Origin: a bacterium
Lineage (GTDB): Bacteria; Armatimonadota; HRBIN16
DNA length: 18,206 nt
Direction of reading: 5' to 3'
NCBI GenBank assembly: GCA_025057335.1
Contig: JANWXG010000024.1
Span: forward strand, 1 to 18,206
Shown: in pieces, positions 13,398 through 18,206 of the stretch
Layout of the letters: each line of letters opens with the position of its first letter
Numbering within the stretch: position 1 is the stretch's first letter
The notes under the pieces: generated by a model
What the model was told of the DNA's origin: nothing
What the model saw: the letters and a program-made list of their open reading frames with translations, nothing else
Databases searched by the model: none
Made by a program: the position numbers and the translations under genes

Positions 13398-15959
13398 ATG
13401 ATGTTCATCCTTTTCTGGGGAGGTCTGAGCATGCTGATGTTGGTGGCACTAGTAAGTGTTCAAGCAGAGCCCCTCCGTTTCTATGTTTCCCCACAAGGCA
13501 ACGACTCGTGGTCGGGGAAGTTGGCGCGTCCCAACGCTCGCCGCACCGACGGCCCCTTTGCGACGCTCCATCGCGCCCAGCGGGCAGTGCGGGAAGCGAA
13601 GACACAGGGAGCACCACAACCGATAGAGGTCATCGTGAGTGCAGGAACGTATTATCTGAACGAGCCGCTGGTGTTCACCCCTGACGATTCAGGCTCGTCT
13701 GATGCACCCATCACTTACCGCGCGGCGAGGGGAGCGAAGGTTGTCCTCAGTGGTGGAGTTCCCCTATCGGGCTGGCGTCGGATAGGGGGCAACCTGTGGT
13801 CGGTGCGTGTGCCCGAACCTCTTCGCTCGGAGGAGCCGCCGCGTCTGCTGCGCTTGGGTAACCGCTGGGCTGTCCGCGCCCGACACCCCAACTTGGACCC
13901 CCAGAACCCTCTTACGGGCGGCTGGCTGTTCGCCGACTTTCACGGCGAGCGGTGGGAGCGCGGCGTGTTCGGACAGGGCGTGGGCAACATCCACAACGTG
14001 GGAGACACTCTCGTTTGGCGCATTCGAGTGCCCGAATCGGGGAGATACCGCCTCTGGCTCCGCTATGCGGCAGACAACGTGGGCGACGCCTCCGACATGA
14101 GCGGTCGATGTGCGGTGCAGGTGGACGATGGCATCCCCATCCCCCTGCGAAACCTTGCCAACACGGGCGGCTGGGGGCAGTATTGCTGGTCGCTTGTCGC
14201 CGAGCTAGAGCTGCAAGCGGGGGAGCGTACCCTGCGCTGGAAGAACCTGCAGGGCGGCGGGCTGAACCTAGACGCGCTGGTGCTGGTGCAAGACACGGAG
14301 TGGAACCCCGAACAGGCGATTGGCGATTTCCAGTGGTGGGGCGCGTTCCGCCTGGATAAGCCAAAGCAGGGACATCTGATATTAATTCAGGCGGAAGCCT
14401 GTGACGAAGCAATTGGCAGGGAAGTTACCGTTGCTGTGCCACAGCCGCCTGGCTCGAGGGAGTACCTCGTCTTCCGCGAAGGAGATATTCCGCGCTGGAG
14501 CGACCTGAGTGGCGCCGAGCTGCACATCTTCCCCGCATGGGGATGGGTGAATGCCATCGCGCCGATTGTTCGGATCGACTACGATACCCGCAGGGTGCTG
14601 CTTCCACCCGACGGCTACACCGACGACATCCGCCTCGGCAACCGTTATTTCATCTCCGGCGTGCGCGAGGCGCTGGACGCCCCCGACGAGTGGTATCTGG
14701 ACAGGGAGAGGGGTGAGCTGCTGTACCTCTCTGAGGGCGACAATCCGCCTGCAGAACCCGCCGTGCTGGCGCGCTTAGACCGCCTTATTGTGTTGCAGGG
14801 GGAGCCAGAGCGCAATCGCTGGGTAGAACACCTTCGCTTGGAAGGCTTCACCTTCATGGACACGAACTACACACTCACCACCAACTACTACATGCCCGCC
14901 GACGCGGTAATCTGGATGTCGGGGGCACGCAATTGCGTGGTGACGGGCTGTACCTTCCGCTGGACAGGCGGCTACGCGCTGAGACTGGAGGAGCGCAGCG
15001 AGCGGATTCAGTTTGTCAAAAACCGCGTGGAGGACGTGGCGCAGGGGGGCGTCATCCTCATCGGAGACAACGCGAGTCAGCCACGGCGCAACCTGATTGC
15101 GGGCAACCTGATGCAGCGACTTGGTTTGGTCTACAAGCACGTGGCGGGCGTCTACGTCATCACGGGCAGCGACAACCGCATCGCGCACAATACGATATGG
15201 GATACGCCGCGCTACGCGGTCTCGCTCAAGTCACTGGACGACACGCGCTCGTCGCACCGTAACGTGGTGGAGTTCAACGACCTGCGGCGCACCAATCTGG
15301 AAACCAACGACACGGGCGCCATTGAGACGCTCGGCAGAGACCAGAAAGATTCTGGCAACATCATCCGCTACAACCTGATCCTGGACTCGGTAGGCATGAT
15401 TAGCACACCCGACGGCAAAATTGTCACGCCGTATTTCACGTGGGGCATCTACCTGGACGACTACAGCAGCGGCACCACCGTCTTCGGCAACATTGTCGCA
15501 CGTACGGTGAACGGAGGCGTCTGCGTACACGGCGGCAGGAACAACCTGTTCCAGAATAACATCTTCGTGGACGCCTCTGTGGAGCAGATACGCCTGCAAC
15601 CGCGCGACGACTTCATGCAGGGCAACCGCTTCCTGCGTAACATCGTGGTCTACTCTAACCCCGAAGCCTTGCTCATCTTCTCGTGGGACGATCGCCTTGA
15701 TCGCTTCGCCGAGTGGGATTACAACCTGTACTGGCTGCGCGGGGCAGACCTTCGCACCGTCGCAAGACGGATTACCCCGCTGGGCACGCTGGAGGACTGG
15801 CGCAAGGCGGGCTTTGACGCGCGGTCGCTGATTGCCGACCCCTTATTCGTCGCGTCCGAACGGGACGACTACCGCCTGCGCCCGGGGTCGCCCGCCTGGC
15901 AGCTGGGTTTTGAGGCGATACCAGTGGAGAGAATTGGGCACAGGGGGTGGAGGGAGTAG
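13398..15959 (+). CDS. Secreted right-handed parallel beta-helix protein, GH141-like
   Basis: An 853-residue exported protein. The signal peptide is about 1-23 (FILFWGGLSMLMLVALVSVQA, cut before EPLRF). It then shows FYVSPQGNDSWSG (28-40) and GPFATLHRAQRAVR (52-65), the entry of many beta-helix polysaccharidases. A CBM6/35-like beta-sandwich seems inserted at about 200-300 (SGRYRLWLRYA ... LNLDALVLVQD). The main helix runs about 475-830, with repeated short rungs such as NCVVTGCTF, NRIAHNTIW, GNIIRYNLI, TTVFGNIV and NNLFQNNIF. Acidic residues at TNDTGAIE (Asp638) and YLDDYS (Asp687/Asp688) sit where such enzymes often have catalytic acids. GH141 (fucosidase/xylanase) is the closest family I can name; this is by pattern, not alignment. 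AAGGAG (13389-13394) favours the second Met (ATG 13401) as the real start. Divergent GH suggests a shared polysaccharide target. Confidence 0.85.
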   Translation: MMFILFWGGLSMLMLVALVSVQAEPLRFYVSPQGNDSWSGKLARPNARRTDGPFATLHRAQRAVREAKTQGAPQPIEVIVSAGTYYLNEPLVFTPDDSGSSDAPITYRAARGAKVVLSGGVPLSGWRRIGGNLWSVRVPEPLRSEEPPRLLRLGNRWAVRARHPNLDPQNPLTGGWLFADFHGERWERGVFGQGVGNIHNVGDTLVWRIRVPESGRYRLWLRYAADNVGDASDMSGRCAVQVDDGIPIPLRNLANTGGWGQYCWSLVAELELQAGERTLRWKNLQGGGLNLDALVLVQDTEWNPEQAIGDFQWWGAFRLDKPKQGHLILIQAEACDEAIGREVTVAVPQPPGSREYLVFREGDIPRWSDLSGAELHIFPAWGWVNAIAPIVRIDYDTRRVLLPPDGYTDDIRLGNRYFISGVREALDAPDEWYLDRERGELLYLSEGDNPPAEPAVLARLDRLIVLQGEPERNRWVEHLRLEGFTFMDTNYTLTTNYYMPADAVIWMSGARNCVVTGCTFRWTGGYALRLEERSERIQFVKNRVEDVAQGGVILIGDNASQPRRNLIAGNLMQRLGLVYKHVAGVYVITGSDNRIAHNTIWDTPRYAVSLKSLDDTRSSHRNVVEFNDLRRTNLETNDTGAIETLGRDQKDSGNIIRYNLILDSVGMISTPDGKIVTPYFTWGIYLDDYSSGTTVFGNIVARTVNGGVCVHGGRNNLFQNNIFVDASVEQIRLQPRDDFMQGNRFLRNIVVYSNPEALLIFSWDDRLDRFAEWDYNLYWLRGADLRTVARRITPLGTLEDWRKAGFDARSLIADPLFVASERDDYRLRPGSPAWQLGFEAIPVERIGHRGWRE

Positions 15960-16055
15960 CAGCCTTGCTAGGCGAGGCGCTATTCGTTGAGCATTCCATG
16001 GGACTGTCGTCACCTCCTCAGACGGAAGCGGGGCGCGCCAGGTGAGGCAGCTCAT

Positions 16056-16089
16056 TCGCTTGCATAGCGACTACTAAAACGGTTATACT
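16056..16089 (+). promoter_or_regulatory. Predicted sigma70-type promoter of the M16 pair, with overlapping inverted repeat
   Basis: TTGCAT (16060-16065) and TATACT (16084-16089) are 18 nt apart and 35 nt upstream of the M16 start; GAGGTGG (16111-16117) is the ribosome site, 7 nt before ATG. The -35 box lies within a small inverted repeat, TCGCT (16056-16060), 5-nt loop, AGCGA (16066-16070), which could be an operator half-site pair. The rest of the 165-nt gap (15960-16124) holds no gene; a TCACCT/AGGTGA pair at 16010-16015 and 16040-16045 has a long loop and no T run. Confidence 0.5.
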
Positions 16090-16124
16090 ATCGTCATAGC
16101 AGACATCTATGAGGTGGTTGGCAC

Positions 16125-17438
16125 ATGGCAGCCAAGACAGGGATAACTTTTACCGTCCCATACAGCGTGCATACCTTGGACAACGGCTTGCGCGTGGTGT
16201 TGTCGGAGGACCACAGCGTGCCTGTGGTCGCCGTGGTGGTGTTGTATGACGTGGGAGCACGCAACGAGCCACCTGGGCGCACAGGCTTCGCCCACCTGTT
16301 CGAGCATATGATGTTTCAGGGTTCGGCTAACGTCAAAAAGGGCGAGTTCTATACCTACGTAGAAGACAACGGCGGCGTGCTCAACGGCATGACCAGCAGC
16401 GACTTCACTATCTACTTTGAGTTGATGCCTAGCAACCAGCTGGAGCTGGCGCTATGGCTGGAGGCAGACCGCATGCGCTCGCTGCAAGTGAACCAGGAGA
16501 ACCTGGACAACCAGCGCGAGGTGGTGAAAGAGGAGAAGCGGTTGCGCGTGGACAACCAACCCTTCTCGTATGCACGAGGGATTCTGCTCTACGAGCTGGC
16601 ATACGACAATTTCGCCAACGCGCACTCGGTGATTGGCTCGATGGAAGACCTCGACGCGGCGACGTTGGAAGATGTGCAGCGCTTTTTCCGTACTTACTAC
16701 GCGCCCAACAACGCCGTGCTGGCGATTGCGGGCGATTTTGAGAGCGAACAGGCGCTGGAGTGGGTGTGTAAGCACTTCGCAGACATCCCGCCGCAGGCGC
16801 CGCCGCCCCCTGTGGACGTGAGCGAGCCAGAGCGGGGGCAGGAGAAGCGCGCCTCTTACACCGACAGGCTGGCGAATCTACCCGCCATCGCGATGGCATG
16901 GAAGGTACCACCGCGTCACTCACCGGAACGCTACGCTCTCGCCCTGCTCGACCGCATCCTGTTTGGCGGGGAGAGCGCGCGCCTGCATCAGCGTCTGGTC
17001 AAACGCGAGAAGAGCGCACTGGGCGTGTCGGGCGGTCTGGAGGACCGACGCGGTCCAGGCTTGTTTACCACTTTCGTCGTGTTCAAGCCCGATAGAGACT
17101 ACGAGCAGGTGGAGCGCAGCATCGACGCGGAAATCGCGGCGATACAGCAGAAGGGGGTGCGCGAGCGCGAACTGCAGCGTGCCAAGAACCAGCTGCGTGC
17201 GGAGCGTTTCCGCGGCGTCTGGGGCGGACTATACGGCTTGCAGACTCCCCTTGGGCGCGCCATCGAGCTGGCATACCACACGCTGTTCGACGGCGACCCC
17301 GCCCTGGTGAACACTGAGCTGCAACGCTACCTGGACGTGACCGCTGAACAGGTACAACAGGTTGCCCAGCGCTTCCTCGTGCCGACTAACCGCACCGTTT
17401 TGCATATCCTGCCCGGCGCTGTCGGGGTAGAGCAGTAG
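16125..17438 (+). CDS. M16-family zinc metallopeptidase, catalytic subunit
   Basis: A 437-residue pitrilysin/processing-peptidase homologue. The inverted zinc motif is intact: His57-Leu-Phe-Glu60-His61 in TGFAHLFEHMMF, with the third ligand Glu137 in REVVKEEKR. Family landmarks are GLRVVLSEDHSVPVVAV (21-37), NGGVLNGMTSSDFTIYFEL (82-100), YYAPNNAVLAIAGDF (191-205) and, in the second half, GESARLHQRLVKREKSALGVSG. Each M16 subunit has two related halves; the active site is in the first. There is no obvious signal peptide (MAAKTGITFTVPYSV), so it is either cytoplasmic or exported by an unrecognised route. The gene has its own promoter and is followed 11 nt later by a second, apparently inactive M16 gene, suggesting a heterodimeric peptidase. 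Substrate unknown; small peptides or signal peptides are typical. Confidence 0.95.
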   Translation: MAAKTGITFTVPYSVHTLDNGLRVVLSEDHSVPVVAVVVLYDVGARNEPPGRTGFAHLFEHMMFQGSANVKKGEFYTYVEDNGGVLNGMTSSDFTIYFELMPSNQLELALWLEADRMRSLQVNQENLDNQREVVKEEKRLRVDNQPFSYARGILLYELAYDNFANAHSVIGSMEDLDAATLEDVQRFFRTYYAPNNAVLAIAGDFESEQALEWVCKHFADIPPQAPPPPVDVSEPERGQEKRASYTDRLANLPAIAMAWKVPPRHSPERYALALLDRILFGGESARLHQRLVKREKSALGVSGGLEDRRGPGLFTTFVVFKPDRDYEQVERSIDAEIAAIQQKGVRERELQRAKNQLRAERFRGVWGGLYGLQTPLGRAIELAYHTLFDGDPALVNTELQRYLDVTAEQVQQVAQRFLVPTNRTVLHILPGAVGVEQ

Positions 17439-17449
17439 AGGAGGAGAGC

Positions 17450-18206
17450 GTGAGCAGATATCCTGTCGTTACCACCCCCCCGCCGCCGTCGGCGTTGCGT
17501 CCGCTCGTGCTGCCTCGGCGTGAGGAGTTCGTGACCGCCGACGGCTTGCGCGTGATTTTAGTAGAGGATCGGCGCGTGCCATTTGTCACTTTGCGCCTCG
17601 TCGTGCGGGCAGGCAGTGTGCACGACCCCGCCGACCTGCCTGGGCTGGCATCGCTGACCGCACACTGCCTGACGCAGGGCACGCAGAAACGCAAGAGCTT
17701 CCAGTTTGCGCGCGCAGTCGAGGAGCTAGGCGCGACGCTGGAGGCGCATGCGAACCGCGACTATAGTACTGTCTCCGCTACCGTGCTGGCGGAAAACCTG
17801 AACGCCCTGCTGAAGCTGCTGGCGGAGACGGTCATGACGCCCGCCTTCTCCCCCGACGAGGTAGAGCTGGCGAAGGAGAACACCGTTCAGACCCTGCGCT
17901 ATCAGCGCACGCAACCTGCTTTTCTCGCGCGGGAGCGCTATGCGCAGGTGCTGTTCGGCAACCATCCCTACGCCCGCATCGCTCCGACGGAAGAGTCGGT
18001 GCGCGCCATGACGCCCGACACGCTGCGTGAGTTCCATGCCCGCAACTACACGCCCGACAATAGCCTGCTGGTGGTGGTAGGCGCAGTGGACAGGGCGCAG
18101 CTGCAACGGGCGCTGGAGCGAGCCTTCGTGGGATGGCAGGCACGCGGTGTGCCACACGCTCCACACGAGCCGCCTCCGTCGCGCGAGCGACGCACGGTGC
18201 ACATCG
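17450..18206 (+). CDS. M16-family peptidase-like protein, non-catalytic partner (3' partial)
   Basis: An open frame from GTG 17450 (GGAGG at 17440-17444, 5 nt upstream) runs off the window end after 252 codons. It aligns by eye with the preceding M16 protein: TADGLRVILVEDRRVPFVTLRLVVRAGS (29-56), then GLASLTAHCLTQGT (65-78), where catalytic members have GLAHLxEHxxxxGT. Thus the first His is Ser68 and the Glu is Ala71, with only His72 kept; the distal Glu position appears to be Gln147. ELGATLEAHANRDYSTVS (92-109) and FHARNYTPDNSLLVVVGAVD are also family patterns. It is therefore probably an inactive M16 subunit that completes the chamber of the upstream active enzyme. A proline-rich N-terminal stretch (TTPPPPSALRP) precedes the fold; no signal peptide is visible. 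The C-terminal half lies outside the window. Confidence 0.88.
   Translation, partial: MSRYPVVTTPPPPSALRPLVLPRREEFVTADGLRVILVEDRRVPFVTLRLVVRAGSVHDPADLPGLASLTAHCLTQGTQKRKSFQFARAVEELGATLEAHANRDYSTVSATVLAENLNALLKLLAETVMTPAFSPDEVELAKENTVQTLRYQRTQPAFLARERYAQVLFGNHPYARIAPTEESVRAMTPDTLREFHARNYTPDNSLLVVVGAVDRAQLQRALERAFVGWQARGVPHAPHEPPPSRERRTVHI

Noticed and set aside
16010..16045. TCACCT/AGGTGA inverted repeat as a terminator for the beta-helix gene
   Set aside because: The stem is 6 bp with a 24-nt loop and no T run follows; likely chance.
1..18206. Mobile elements, CRISPR arrays, tRNA or rRNA genes
   Set aside because: I saw no transposase or integrase, no regularly spaced repeats and no cloverleaf-like or rRNA segments.

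Overview
The window reads as GC-rich chromosomal DNA from a diderm (LPS-type envelope) bacterium. An LptF/LptG-type permease argues for an outer membrane. A URO-D-like methyltransferase paralogue, a divergent pair of large carbohydrate-active proteins and an M16 peptidase pair resemble what is common in Armatimonadota genomes. That phylum assignment is an inference from gene content, not from a marker gene. Coding density is very high. I see no tRNA, rRNA, CRISPR array, insertion sequence or phage gene.

Region by region: (1) 1-1923 holds the last 62 codons of an amidase-signature enzyme, then a small FMN nitroreductase whose stop overlaps the start of a URO-D-fold protein (ATGA). (2) 1924-2120 is an intergenic region with a plausible sigma70-type promoter. 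(3) 2121-10516 is a tightly packed seven-gene run on the + strand: ribBA, ribH, an HtrA-type membrane-anchored protease, accB, hom, an LptF/LptG permease and glnD. Neighbours overlap or are 6-13 nt apart, so I read it as one operon mixing riboflavin synthesis, envelope quality control, fatty-acid synthesis, threonine/methionine synthesis, LPS export and nitrogen signalling. (4) 10524-12929 on the minus strand is a CBM-like plus clan GH-A glycoside hydrolase, convergent with glnD across a 7-nt gap. (5) Divergent from it, 13050-15959 holds a small DUF4870 membrane protein directly abutting a secreted right-handed beta-helix protein that looks GH141-like. (6) After a 165-nt gap with a good promoter come two M16-family peptidases. 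The first keeps the zinc motif HLFEH. The second, cut off by the window end, has lost most of the metal ligands, giving the active/inactive pair seen in other bacterial heterodimeric M16 systems.

Most genes are recognisable core or accessory families. I did not find a demonstrably new system. The parts most worth a second look are the nitroreductase/URO-D coupled pair with a non-MtaA metal site, the M16 active/inactive pair, and the divergent polysaccharide locus whose GH-A enzyme has no visible signal peptide and contains AT-rich islands.
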